64,000 bases of DNA from Corynebacterium sp. NML140438 (GTDB lineage: Bacteria; Actinomycetota; Actinomycetes; Mycobacteriales; Mycobacteriaceae): NCBI RefSeq assembly GCF_001875725.1, contig NZ_MLCQ01000010.1:62001-126000 (forward strand), written 5' to 3'. Positions 6,679 to 14,518 of this stretch are shown one piece after another. Every line of letters begins with the position of its first letter. Positions within the stretch are counted from its first letter, which is position 1. The notes under the pieces were generated by a model. It was not told the origin of the DNA. It searched no databases and worked only from the letters and a program-made list of their open reading frames with translations. The position numbers were made by a program, and so were the translations under genes.

Positions 6679-8145
6679 TTAGGCCGCCACCTTCGCGTCG
6701 CCGGACTTTGGGTTGTCGTGGAAGCACCACCAGGTCACAGTACCGAAGACCAGGGCTGCGCAGGCGATCATCACGAGGACGTTGTGGTACGCCCCAGCGT
6801 AGGCCGGGGCGGCAAGGGCGTTGGTGGAGGCGTCGTAAATCGCGTCCATGCCGAGTGGCTGCAGCTGGGCGGGCAGGTTGCGCACCATCCACATCGGCAG
6901 CAGCGAGCCGGTCAGCGCGACGGTGACGAGGGTGCCGAACTCGTAGGAGACCTCCTCGACGCCCGCCGCCATGCCGGAGCGGTGCAAGGGCGCGGCGCCA
7001 ATAATCGCGATCGAGGACACGCTCATCACCGAACCCGCCGAAAAACCCATCACGGCCAGCGCCGCGATCTCGATGCCGAGGCTGCCCGCGTCCGAACCCC
7101 AAATCAGGGCCGCGACACCCGCAGCCGCGCCCAGGAAACCGCCGCCGATCAGCGGCAGGAAGCCAATCTTGTGCAGGTAGGCGCCCCCAAGTGTCGACGC
7201 CGGAATCGCCGCCGCCGCCATCGCGATGATGGTCGCACCCGCGTGGAGGGGGGAGAAGCCGTCGACAAGCTGGAGCTTCTGCGTGGTCATCAGCTCGGCG
7301 CCCGCCATGAAGAACATGCCACCCGCTGCGGCGACGACGCCGCCCGTGAACATGCGGGACTTGAAAATGTCGAAAGTAAGCAGCGGGTCCGAAAGCTTCC
7401 CCTGCCTGCGCACGAACAGCACCGCCCCAAAAACGCACAGCACCGCCGCCACCACGAACAGGGACCAGCCAGAGTTCGGGTTCACCAATTCTTTGATAGC
7501 CATGGTCAAGCCCGATAGCGCGAACAAGGCATACACCGACGACACCACATCCCAGTGCTTCGCCGGGTTCGGCATGTTCTCCGGGGCCAGCCAGAACGTC
7601 AGGCCCAGCGCGATGAGCACGATCGGCACATTAATAAGGAAGACGGAGCCCCACCAGAACGCCTCCAGCAGCGCGCCGCCAACCAGCGGGCCCAGCGCCG
7701 CACCCACCACGGCCACCGACCCCCAAATACCGATCGCGGTGTTGCGCTCCCGCTCGTCCGAAAACGTCAAACGGATCAGCGCGAGCGTTGCCGGCATCAT
7801 CACCGCAGCACCCATGCCGAGCAGCCCGCGCGCACCCACCAGCAGCCACGCCGACGGCGCGAACGCCGCCGCCAACGACGCCACCCCGAACACCACCAGC
7901 CCCACAATGAACATCAGACGATGCCCCAGCTTGTCGCCCAGCGTGCCCGTGCCCAGCAGCAGCCCCGCCAGCACCAACGGGTAGGCGTTAATAATCCACA
8001 AGCCCTGGGTCGGGGTGGTGTGCAGCTGCTCGTTGAGCTCCGGCATTGCCGTATACAGGATTGAATTATCCAGCCCGATCATCAGCAGACCGAGCGAAAT
8101 CACTGCAAAGAAAGTCCAGCGCTGACTTGGCGTCGAATCAGTCAT
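6679..8145 (-). CDS. DHA2-family (14-TM) MFS drug exporter
   Basis: The 488-residue length and about 14 hydrophobic segments fit the QacA/SmvA-type DHA2 branch of the major facilitator superfamily. Motif A-like LGTGTLGDKLGHRLMFIVG follows helix 2. The conserved helix-1 region is LGLLMIGLDNSILYTAMPEL. Members export cationic drugs or dyes by proton antiport; the substrate cannot be read from sequence. It lies 9 bp after the S66 peptidase gene and directly before the NnrS-like gene, forming one probable operon. Confidence 0.85.
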   Translation of the reverse strand: MTDSTPSQRWTFFAVISLGLLMIGLDNSILYTAMPELNEQLHTTPTQGLWIINAYPLVLAGLLLGTGTLGDKLGHRLMFIVGLVVFGVASLAAAFAPSAWLLVGARGLLGMGAAVMMPATLALIRLTFSDERERNTAIGIWGSVAVVGAALGPLVGGALLEAFWWGSVFLINVPIVLIALGLTFWLAPENMPNPAKHWDVVSSVYALFALSGLTMAIKELVNPNSGWSLFVVAAVLCVFGAVLFVRRQGKLSDPLLTFDIFKSRMFTGGVVAAAGGMFFMAGAELMTTQKLQLVDGFSPLHAGATIIAMAAAAIPASTLGGAYLHKIGFLPLIGGGFLGAAAGVAALIWGSDAGSLGIEIAALAVMGFSAGSVMSVSSIAIIGAAPLHRSGMAAGVEEVSYEFGTLVTVALTGSLLPMWMVRNLPAQLQPLGMDAIYDASTNALAAPAYAGAYHNVLVMIACAALVFGTVTWWCFHDNPKSGDAKVAA

Positions 8146-8154
8146 AGCAACAAG

Positions 8155-9153
8155 CTACACCCGAGGAAAGCTAATCGACGCCTCTCCCCCCTCCACCGAA
8201 ACATCCACACGGCCGCCCACCGGGAACGTCAACAAGGGGTTCGTGTGCCCAAACGATGCGTTCGCCACCACCGGCTTCCCCCTCAACTCAGGTATCGACG
8301 CCACCATCTCCTCCACCATCAACCTCGTGACACGGCTCGCGGTCTGGAAACGCCCAATCACCAAACCTTCAATCCCGTGACCATCCGGGGCCTGCAGCAA
8401 CGACACCAGCTCACGCCGGAAATCCATCACCGTGTACTTCCCCGTCACCTCCGCAAACAACACCGCATCATTCAACGACGGCATAAACTCCGTGCCCGAC
8501 AGCAACCCCAACGTGCCCAAATTCGACCCAAGCGCAATCCCCTCAGCGCGGCCCTCCTGGATCACCCACCAGCCATCATCCGGCTCCTGCACCCGACCAT
8601 CCTGATTAATAAACCAATCATCGTCCGTGAACCAGTCCCCCGGCTCCCACACGATCGGCCCGTCCGTAAACGCCGCCTGCACAAACGCATCACGCGTCAC
8701 CTCCCCGAAATCACGCATCCCCAACGTCGACCAGTGCGGCCCCACGTACACCACCTGGCCCGTCTTCGCATACACCGCATTCGCCAACGCCGACACATCC
8801 GAATTCCCACACAAAAACTTCGGGTGCTCCGCAATCACATCAAAATCCAGGTGCGGCAGGATCTCGTTGCTCGTGAAGCCGCCGATCACGCTCATGATGC
8901 CGTCGACAGAAGGGTCGGAGTAGGCGTCGATAAGATCCTCAGCCCGCAACTTACCCGGCGCGGACCAAAACATGTCCGACACCCGCACATTCGCCCCAAA
9001 ACTCACAGACAGGCCAAGCTGCTCCAAACGGCGCGTCGCCAACTCGGCCACGAACCGCCCCGCCGGGCCCTGCTCCACATACGCCAACGAACGCGCCGGA
9101 GCCACCACACGCACATGATCGCCCACCGACAACGGGCGAGGATACAACGCCAT
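8155..9153 (-). CDS. S66-family peptidase (LD-carboxypeptidase/MccF-like)
   Basis: The 332-residue protein starts LYPRPLSVGDHVRVVAPARS, the usual family opening, and has GGFTSNEILPHLDFDVIAEH and the nucleophile region FLCGNSDVSALANAVYAKTG, with the serine in CGNSD. A late histidine in FGHTNPLLTFPVGG is the likely third member of the Ser-Glu-His triad. S66 enzymes cleave LD bonds in recycled peptidoglycan peptides (LdcA) or inactivate microcin C-type peptides (MccF). The long insert around residues 180-210 (WFTDDDWFINQDGR) is more MccF-like. Its start overlaps the preceding stop (TGATG), so the genes are coupled. Confidence 0.85.
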   Translation of the reverse strand: MALYPRPLSVGDHVRVVAPARSLAYVEQGPAGRFVAELATRRLEQLGLSVSFGANVRVSDMFWSAPGKLRAEDLIDAYSDPSVDGIMSVIGGFTSNEILPHLDFDVIAEHPKFLCGNSDVSALANAVYAKTGQVVYVGPHWSTLGMRDFGEVTRDAFVQAAFTDGPIVWEPGDWFTDDDWFINQDGRVQEPDDGWWVIQEGRAEGIALGSNLGTLGLLSGTEFMPSLNDAVLFAEVTGKYTVMDFRRELVSLLQAPDGHGIEGLVIGRFQTASRVTRLMVEEMVASIPELRGKPVVANASFGHTNPLLTFPVGGRVDVSVEGGEASISFPRV

Positions 9154-9749
9154 CAGTACAAATACACCGACGCGTTATTACCGCCCTGGCACCGGGCTCC
9201 CCCACCCGCCGGCCAGCACGACATCGTGTACGTCTGCCCCGTCACCGGGCTATACACACTCAACGACCCCGGGAACTCACCCGTGGCTGCAGCCTGCTCA
9301 TTAAACACAGCCAACACGTTGCCTGCGAACTCCGACGACGTATTCCGGGTCTCCGCCGTCGCGTTCGAGAACCCCACACTCGACTCCATCGGCTCACGCC
9401 GGTTCACGTTAGGCTTGTTGCCCTGGCTGTTCTGGTTGCCCTGGCTATTCTGGCCGTTCTGGCTTTCTGGCGCGACCGTCTCAACCTCCGTCACAATCAC
9501 CGGATCCTGCTGCTCCCCATTCGACCCATCGGAACGCACAAACAAAAACGCCACCGCACCCGCCAGCGCCAACAACACCAACGTCCCCAACACCGACAAC
9601 GCCACCACCAGGCCAGTATTACTCTTCTGCTGCTGGGGTTGGTAAGGCTGTTGGTAGTACGGCTGCTGGTACTGCTGTTGTGGCTGCTGTTGAGGTGCCC
9701 ACTCGTCAGTGCCGGGGTGGCTCTCGTTTGACTGGTACGGGTTCGTCAT
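9153..9749 (-). CDS. Single-pass membrane protein with Gln/Pro-rich cytoplasmic tail
   Basis: The 198-residue protein starts MTNPYQSNES, preceded by GAAGGAA at good spacing. A Gln/Tyr/Pro-rich N-terminal tail (QQQPQQQYQQPYYQQPYQPQ) is followed by a TM helix (GLVVALSVLGTLVLLALAGAVAFLFV), an Asn/Gln-rich stalk (NGQNSQGNQNSQGNKPN), and a small extracellular domain with two cysteines (MSCWPAGGGARCQGG). Such proteins are common in corynebacteria and have no assigned function. It is first in a run of four co-directional genes. Confidence is high that it is real; function is unknown. Confidence 0.8.
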   Translation of the reverse strand: MTNPYQSNESHPGTDEWAPQQQPQQQYQQPYYQQPYQPQQQKSNTGLVVALSVLGTLVLLALAGAVAFLFVRSDGSNGEQQDPVIVTEVETVAPESQNGQNSQGNQNSQGNKPNVNRREPMESSVGFSNATAETRNTSSEFAGNVLAVFNEQAAATGEFPGSLSVYSPVTGQTYTMSCWPAGGGARCQGGNNASVYLY

Positions 9750-9843
9750 GGGGGTTCCTTCAGGGATATGCAACAATACTGCAGCTCACCTTACTAGGTG
9801 TGCGCTGCTGATATGCGGCGTGGACGCTCCATCTGGAACTTTG

Positions 9844-10027
9844 CACCAGATTCCAGGTCGGCATTTTCGCGACCTGGGGAAACGCCACTCGGGTTGCCTG
9901 AAAAACCGGGATTGTGGTGCACAGCCCACTCACAGGAGTGACAAATCTGACATCGCTAATTATCTAGCACTTTTCTGACCTGGTGCTTTAGATAGCTGAT
10001 CGAATTGGGTTGCGTCTTTTGTCACTG
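9844..10027 (+). repeat. Interspersed mosaic repeat, copy R1 (left border of accessory island)
   Basis: This 184-bp non-coding element is a direct match, gapless in length, to 14519-14702. It contains GCACCAGATTCC (9843-9854) facing GGGATTGTGGTGCA (9908-9921), the segment GTGACAAATCTGAC followed by TCGCTAATTATCTAGCACTT, and ends with TTGCGTCTTTTGTCAC. Shorter relatives lie at 30509-30690, 45408-45714 and 53731-53898. No coding potential is seen. Confidence 0.85.
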
Positions 10028-10129
10028 GCTCCCTGACCAAGTGCCAAATTCCTTCACCAAGAATCAGCGATCTGGGGGAGGATGCCGCAAAAGCTAGCCA
10101 CGAAAGGGGATCCTGATACACAGGAAACC

Positions 10130-10430
10130 CTATGGTGAAGCAATCCAGGACTTGCGAGGATCTTCTCTGGCTATTTTTCGCACCTGGCTTCCCACCAATG
10201 CCCAGCTCGGGTAGCCCTCGTCCACTGCACGACGTATAGAAAACATATCGTTAAGCCGCCCTCGCACGTTGGTCTCCAACAGCTTCTCCTGATGGGGCAC
10301 TCGATTACGTAGGCGAGTCAGCTTTTCAAAACGTCTCCCGATATTTTCCCTCGAACGATCATCGCTAGTCACATTCGGAAATGCCATATGCAGGCAGCTC
10401 TTCCACAAGATCTTGGCGTTCGCCCTGTGA
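10130..10430 (-). pseudogene. Truncated HEPN-domain Abi-family gene
   Basis: The minus-strand frame reads ILWKSCLHMAFPNV, then RFEKLTRLRNRVPHQEKLLE and a tail ending YPSWALVGSQVRKIAREDPR. The RNRVPH segment is the Rx4-6H motif of HEPN ribonuclease folds in Abi-like proteins (usual form LRNRVAHHEP). Only the C-terminal third is present. The upstream part is replaced by the start of a resolvase gene, so the gene is broken. Confidence 0.7.
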
Positions 10431-10437
10431 TCAGGAA

Positions 10438-10575
10438 GCGCTTTAATGCTGCGGTTTGCCGGTCAAGATTCTGATCTTTGGAGCTGACGCGCGCGTAACC
10501 AATTTTTTGACCCGCAACAGCCTCTGATTGTTCGGGAATGTCTAGAGGTAGTGACGGTTCTGTTTCATTACTCAT
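10438..10575 (-). pseudogene. Truncated serine resolvase (5' end only)
   Basis: After a start ATG at 10573-10575 the frame reads through EAVAGQKIGYARVSSKDQNL and DRQTAALKR, the N-terminal signature of small serine recombinases. The similarity stops near 10438, where the Abi-like fragment begins in a shifted frame. The junction looks like a deletion or recombination scar. It is a second resolvase relic besides the one at 3089-3252. Confidence 0.75.
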
Positions 10576-10925
10576 GTACCCGCCCTAGCGAACAGTGGGT
10601 TAAACGCGATGGATGTAATCCCCGAACTGTTCATTTAGGGTGCGGCCCATGATTATCGCGACGATCAACGCGAGAGGTGGTGTGGGACTACAACGACGAT
10701 GGGGATGATATGGCGTGGGAGTCTCTAAATCGCGCGATACGTGCGTCTGCTCGCCTGTCAAAAACTTTGGCCATTGGTGCTTCGCGAAGCGACTTAGTAC
10801 CAGAAATGAAGCACCGGATATGTGCACCAGTGATTAGCCTAATCGTCCAGACTACACGCTGACACCTTAATCAAGAGGTGACGGCATTTATTATATGGAT
10901 ATTCCGTTGAATTTCTGGATCACAA
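10576..10925. other. Intergenic region with no recognised feature
   Basis: A 75-codon minus-strand frame (10600-10827) is open, but its composition and lack of a ribosome site do not support a gene. The region separates the recombinase debris from the 3' end of the left three-gene cassette. No terminator with a T-tract is evident. Confidence 0.3.
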
Positions 10926-11354
10926 TCAAGCACAAATAGATCCCAGAGGGAACGCTCTGCCATCGCTCGACACATTAACGGCTTTTACATGACTGGTAAA
11001 TTCCCTAGGTATTGTCTCTTCACCTAATGCCAAATCACGCCATAGTCGAGAGACACCAGCTCCTTCCATGGCGGGTTCGTCAACGTCTTTAGCCACACAT
11101 GAAAGGCTATACAAACCCCATTCAGATTCATCAAAAGGGTAAGTGCCAAAGTCTCGCATATCCCTACGGAAATCTTGCATCATGACTTCGCGAATTACTT
11201 CGTCTCCCCCATGTGTAATTTCGTCAGTTACATAGAGTATCTGTGTGATCTCTCGAGCCTTATCCACTCTTTTTAAATACTGTTTATGGAATTGTTCAAG
11301 GTCAGACTCTCGAGCGAGGAAGTAAGTTGTAAAAAGAAGAGTTTCGCCCAACAT
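10926..11354 (-). CDS. Cassette gene C (left copy): cytoplasmic protein of unknown function
   Basis: The 142-residue protein starts MLGETLLFTTYFLARESDLE. It has no signal peptide or TM helix and is acidic. It is paralogous to the protein at 13914-14306: TYFLA-E-DL at the start, DESEWGLYSLS against NEDEWNMYSYS, and GAGVSRLWRDL against GAAVSRLWEDM. The ATG at 11354 lies 1 nt after the stop of gene B. It is last in a three-gene operon after two secreted proteins. An immunity or chaperone-like role is possible but unsupported beyond gene order. Confidence 0.75.
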   Translation of the reverse strand: MLGETLLFTTYFLARESDLEQFHKQYLKRVDKAREITQILYVTDEITHGGDEVIREVMMQDFRRDMRDFGTYPFDESEWGLYSLSCVAKDVDEPAMEGAGVSRLWRDLALGEETIPREFTSHVKAVNVSSDGRAFPLGSICA

Positions 11355-11355
11355 A

Positions 11356-11688
11356 TTAAATCGGATCACCGTCTACAGTGAAAGCTCCAGAATTTGTATA
11401 CTTAGGCTGAGGGTAGCAGTGCCTTTTATGCACATTTTTTCCGAATTTGTTCGTGTACAAATCCGCATCTTTCTGCGCCTTTGTAGGATCTTTCGGATGA
11501 TTGCCGTAAACAAACCCTACTATTGGGTTTCCCGATTCATTCTTTACCACTTGGCACTTCACTGTGTACATGCCCAGTTCATTTTTTTTCGCAGCCGAAA
11601 AAGCTGGAGCTGGGCTAACGAACAGTAGTGAAAAAGCAACCGGAATGGAAATAATCCACTTGGAGGTTTTAGAAATATTTCTTAGCAA
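11356..11688 (-). CDS. Cassette gene B (left copy): small secreted two-cysteine protein
   Basis: The 110-residue protein has an N-terminal signal peptide (hydrophobic WIISIPVAFSLLFVS, probable cleavage after APAFSA). The mature part carries the core NELGMYTVKCQVVKN, then GNPIVGFVYGNHP and HKRHCYPQPKY. Two cysteines (KCQ, HCY) could form one disulfide. The core is strongly conserved in the right-hand paralogue at 13597-13914. The start is TTG, overlapping the end of gene A by 7 nt. It was not recognised as a known family. Confidence 0.75.
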   Translation of the reverse strand: MLRNISKTSKWIISIPVAFSLLFVSPAPAFSAAKKNELGMYTVKCQVVKNESGNPIVGFVYGNHPKDPTKAQKDADLYTNKFGKNVHKRHCYPQPKYTNSGAFTVDGDPI

Positions 11689-12116
11689 AGTTCTACCTTG
11701 TCTATCTTATCTAGTCCACGAACAACCCACTTCACATTTTTCCTACTATGAGGGGAAACCTGTTCGCGAGAAGTATCTTTAGAACCCAAAATAGGAGACG
11801 TAACAGAAGTCATAACAACTTTGATTCTCATAGGCGCGTCGCAATTGTTATACACCTGGACAGCAGCCTTTTCCATTTTCGCTTCAACACACGATGGGGC
11901 AGTGTTAGCTGAACGGAACATCTGGCTAGAAGAATCTTCTTCCACCACTCCAGCCGCATAACCCTCGGGGATCGAAATGGACTCACCTTCGGATAGCTCC
12001 ACAACCGAGTAAGCATCCTTTTCCAAACCAGAACTCCCCTCAACCGCCATGGCAGCCGGGGAAGAACAGGCAGCCATAGCGGTCGCTACTACAACTAAAG
12101 ACCTAAAAACACGCAT
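11682..12116 (-). CDS. Cassette gene A (left copy): secreted tendamistat-like protein lacking one cysteine
   Basis: The 144-residue protein has an N-terminal signal sequence (LVVVATAMAACSSPAAMA, which could also be read as a weak lipobox at the cysteine). The C-terminal 72 residues match the right-hand paralogue and the tendamistat (alpha-amylase inhibitor) pattern: APSCV, then 15 residues, then C in YNNC, followed by APMRIKVVM and a terminal DKVELC. The third family cysteine is absent; the aligned stretch is SREQVSPHSRKNV. The Trp-Arg-Tyr inhibitory loop of tendamistat is also absent. This copy probably lost one disulfide. Confidence 0.7.
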   Translation of the reverse strand: MRVFRSLVVVATAMAACSSPAAMAVEGSSGLEKDAYSVVELSEGESISIPEGYAAGVVEEDSSSQMFRSANTAPSCVEAKMEKAAVQVYNNCDAPMRIKVVMTSVTSPILGSKDTSREQVSPHSRKNVKWVVRGLDKIDKVELC

Positions 12117-12452
12117 TTATTGCCACCAATCTCGTAACCCTTACTGGAAAGGTCAACCAATAGTACATTCGTCACGATAACTGAACTTAGTTACCTCCGC
12201 CACCATAATTATTTCTCGCCCAGTGCCCACCCTATTTCTATTAAAGGGTGAGCGCACTTCCCGGCATTTTTGTTGAGGTCATTCTTTCTTCCCAAAACAT
12301 TGCTAAGCGAGAATGCGCGCCGGTACGCAGCATGAAGGATCTGCAAGGCTTGTATCCGAGGCACAAAGCACCTAAGAGCCGACTGTCGTGAACTGTAACC
12401 AAGTCGAATAAGCCAGCAGTTAACACACCTTATTTTCCGTAAACTGCCGACT
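12117..12452. other. Divergent promoter region between left cassette and the chimeric gene
   Basis: This 336-bp segment lies upstream of two divergent genes. On the minus strand GGTGG lies just before the gene A start at 12116. A 61-codon minus-strand frame (12241-12426) has no supporting signal. No recognised operator or repeat was found. It must hold both promoters if both genes are active. Confidence 0.35.
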
Positions 12453-12908
12453 ATGGAAGAGAAAAACCTATCGTCATTAGTGTTTGGAAACGTCGTCCTT
12501 GAATCTCAGTTTTTGCGGACAACTCCTCGAATATATGCCGCTGACATGCGGTCTTATTCTTTACGACCCAGCCCTTATGCCACTCTCTCTGCCCCCTTAA
12601 ATGATTTAAGAAGGCAGCTTCAACCTGACCATGCTGAGGCTATCGCTAAGAAAATCTTTGACTCCGTGGCTGAAGAGCTGAACGAAAAAATGCCGGCTTG
12701 GATTGATTGCCACGTCAAGGCGCTGGAGTTTTTCGGTAAACTGCCTGCGATAATCGTTTTTGATAATGCTGCAACGGCAACGTATCGACCGAAAAAGCAC
12801 GCCACATACAGGATGGTCACCGACCGCTACGCGGCGTTTACGGACTATTACGGGAACACTGGTACCAACAAACCGCATCCGACAAACCCAACTCGAAGAA
12901 TGGCCTGA
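12453..12908 (+). pseudogene. Chimeric ORF: small orphan protein fused to an IS21-type transposase fragment
   Basis: Residues 1-79 (MEEKNLSSLVFGNVVLES at the start, PLNDLRRQLQPDHAEAIAKK later) are paralogous to the intact 98-residue protein at 30847-31143 (MIEKKLTMLIFGNVVLES; PLDELKKNASREQKEAIATH). From residue 83 the sequence switches to the middle of an IS21 IstA transposase. The original C-terminus is therefore replaced by insertion-sequence debris. It could still be translated, but it is best read as a disrupted gene. Confidence 0.75.
12699..12854 (+). mobile_element. IS21-family transposase (IstA) fragment
   Basis: The stretch WIDCHVKALEFFGKLPAI, IVFDNAATATYRPKK and MVTDRYAAFTDYYG matches the catalytic-core region of IstA around the second DDE aspartate (VFDNA; usual form VPDNL/VPDNA) and the following HYG motif, here YYG. 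Only about 52 codons remain. No terminal inverted repeats or IstB gene are seen, so the element is a relic. Confidence 0.7.
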
Positions 12909-13117
12909 ATAAAGGCTAGGTTCTTTTTCGGAACTGTTTTCTTGCTTCCACTGGTGGAGTTTTGTGCGCGACGAGAAGTGATCGCTTGGGCTTTCACGCC
13001 TACGCGTTTGCGCAATCTTCTTAGTTGTAAATACTGAACGAAAGTTCCATAGACTTGAAAGCACTTTCCATTTACTGTCATAAGCAAAGTACAGATCCAA
13101 CAGTAAGGGAGCTAAAG

Positions 13118-13597
13118 ATGTCGATTAAAAAGCTTGCAAGAAAAACTCGTTCAGTATTGATTTTTGGTGCTGTTTTGGCTCTCGCTACCCCTGGCAGTGC
13201 GTTTGCCCAGGATGCAGAAACGCCCTTAGGCAGCGATGTAGTTTCTACTGCAGACATCGAATCGGGCTTTGAGTTGCTTTCCGGAGAAACCAAGACCGTA
13301 GACTTGTCGGATTCCACCCTGAAGCAGTCAGCGGAAATTCATGCTGATAGCGCGTCGGCTATGAGCTTCTACAGTGCATCAAACACTGCTCCTGGGTGTG
13401 TGTCTGTTGAGCGTCATCTGTCTACGATCAAGATCCGGAATAATTGCCCTACTTCTGTTCGCGTGAAAGTTATCATGACTGGTCCGGTAGGGTCCCAGGA
13501 TATTGAGTGTACAGGGGTTGCTCCGGGTACTGAAGTCACCGTTGCCCGGTTGAAGGTTCCAGGCGTTACTCGTATTGACCGAGTGGAGAATTGCTAA
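13118..13597 (+). CDS. Cassette gene A (right copy): secreted tendamistat-like protein
   Basis: The 159-residue protein has a classical signal peptide (KKLARKTRSVLIFGAVLALA, cleavage likely after GSAFA). The C-terminal domain has four cysteines spaced 16, 21 and 28 residues apart. The 16 and 28 spacings equal those of tendamistat, and the local pattern fits too (APGCV, NNC, VRVKV, C-x2-VAPG, terminal C). This suggests the same two-disulfide beta-sandwich. The Trp-Arg-Tyr amylase-binding loop is missing, so amylase inhibition is unlikely. The start ATG at 13118 follows AAGGGAG; the stop overlaps gene B by 1 nt (TAATG). Confidence 0.75.
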   Translation: MSIKKLARKTRSVLIFGAVLALATPGSAFAQDAETPLGSDVVSTADIESGFELLSGETKTVDLSDSTLKQSAEIHADSASAMSFYSASNTAPGCVSVERHLSTIKIRNNCPTSVRVKVIMTGPVGSQDIECTGVAPGTEVTVARLKVPGVTRIDRVENC

Positions 13598-13914
13598 TGA
13601 AGAAACTTCGTACCTTGGCGCTTGCACTCGCTTTTCCTTCTGTAATGCTTGCCCAGGCGCAAATCGCTCAGGCAGCAGGCATTGTCAAAAATGAACTGGG
13701 CATGGTCACTGTGAAATGCCAAGTAGTGGAAAACACTCCCGGCAACCCTATTGTGGGCTTTGTTGTAGGTAACCATCCAACAAACCTTAATGCTGCCAAA
13801 TCCGATGCAAATTTGTACGAAAGCAAGTTTAACAACGCCCATAAGAGGCATTGTTATCCTCAGCGGAAGTACCGCCCTTCGGGTGCCTATGACACGAATT
13901 GGAACCCCAAGTAA
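13597..13914 (+). CDS. Cassette gene B (right copy): small secreted two-cysteine protein
   Basis: The 105-residue protein has a signal peptide (KKLRTLALALAFPSVMLAQA, cleavage near QAA). The mature part shares with the left copy NELGMVTVKCQVVEN, GNPIVGFVVGNHP and HKRHCYPQRKY. The GNHP and RHCYPQ-KY cores are the best conserved, which suggests function there. Both its start and stop overlap neighbours in a TAATG arrangement, so the three genes are tightly coupled. Family unknown. Confidence 0.78.
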   Translation: MKKLRTLALALAFPSVMLAQAQIAQAAGIVKNELGMVTVKCQVVENTPGNPIVGFVVGNHPTNLNAAKSDANLYESKFNNAHKRHCYPQRKYRPSGAYDTNWNPK

Positions 13915-14306
13915 TGTCCAGCGAAATTACCCTGACCAAGACCTATTTCCTTGCAAAGGAAAGGGATTTGCCTCGGTGTTATCAGCGCTATCTTGAACGA
14001 GTGGAGCGCGTAAAGCAGTTCACGACCGTCTATCTGGTCGCTGATGTGGAGGTTGATGAGTCGGATCCCGTTGTGAAACAGAACTTGCTCCATGATCTCC
14101 AGGCACAAAGTGATGAACCGGTTAACGAGGATGAATGGAATATGTATAGCTATTCCACCGCGTTAGGGACGATCGATGAGCCTATTGAGCCCGGGGCAGC
14201 CGTGTCACGTTTGTGGGAGGACATGCTTTTGACCGACGACGAGGAGTGGCCTCGGTCTTTTATCAGCACTGTTAATTTCTCGTCTCTTATGTCACGGCCG
14301 AAGTAA
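13914..14306 (+). CDS. Cassette gene C (right copy): cytoplasmic acidic protein
   Basis: The 130-residue protein starts MSSEITLTKTYFLAKERDLP with no signal peptide. It aligns with the left copy throughout, including YLERVERVKQFTTVYLVADV, NEDEWNMYSYS, DEP, and GAAVSRLWEDM. The left/right order A-B-C is the same, but the two operons point away from each other. Two secreted partners followed by one cytoplasmic protein would fit an export-plus-self-protection set, but no homologue is known to me and this is only a hypothesis. Confidence 0.75.
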   Translation: MSSEITLTKTYFLAKERDLPRCYQRYLERVERVKQFTTVYLVADVEVDESDPVVKQNLLHDLQAQSDEPVNEDEWNMYSYSTALGTIDEPIEPGAAVSRLWEDMLLTDDEEWPRSFISTVNFSSLMSRPK

Positions 14307-14518
14307 CGAAGGGTTCGCGTAACTCTCTTGAGCTACTGTTCGCCCATTGTGTGAAGCTAACTAACCAGTTAATCGCCTGCGAGCACTCCCAAAACAGCCT
14401 CAACCGTCTATCGCAATCCGCCTTATCGACGTCCTCTCCGGCCATAGTGAAATACCTCTCGAAACGAGCGGCCCCGAGCATCGTCGCTAATGTTATCCTT
14501 TTCCGCCCACTCCCAACA
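14307..14518. other. Intergenic region between right cassette and repeat R2
   Basis: About 210 bp contains no supported gene. A 64-codon minus-strand frame (14287-14481; RFERYFTMAGEDVDKADCDR) has plausible composition but no start signal and overlaps gene C, so it may be a remnant. No terminator is evident. Confidence 0.3.

Noticed and set aside
10600..10827. 75-codon minus-strand frame
   Set aside because: No ribosome site, no homology by eye and poor composition.
12241..12426. 61-codon minus-strand frame between divergent genes
   Set aside because: Lies in a promoter region without a start signal; probably chance.
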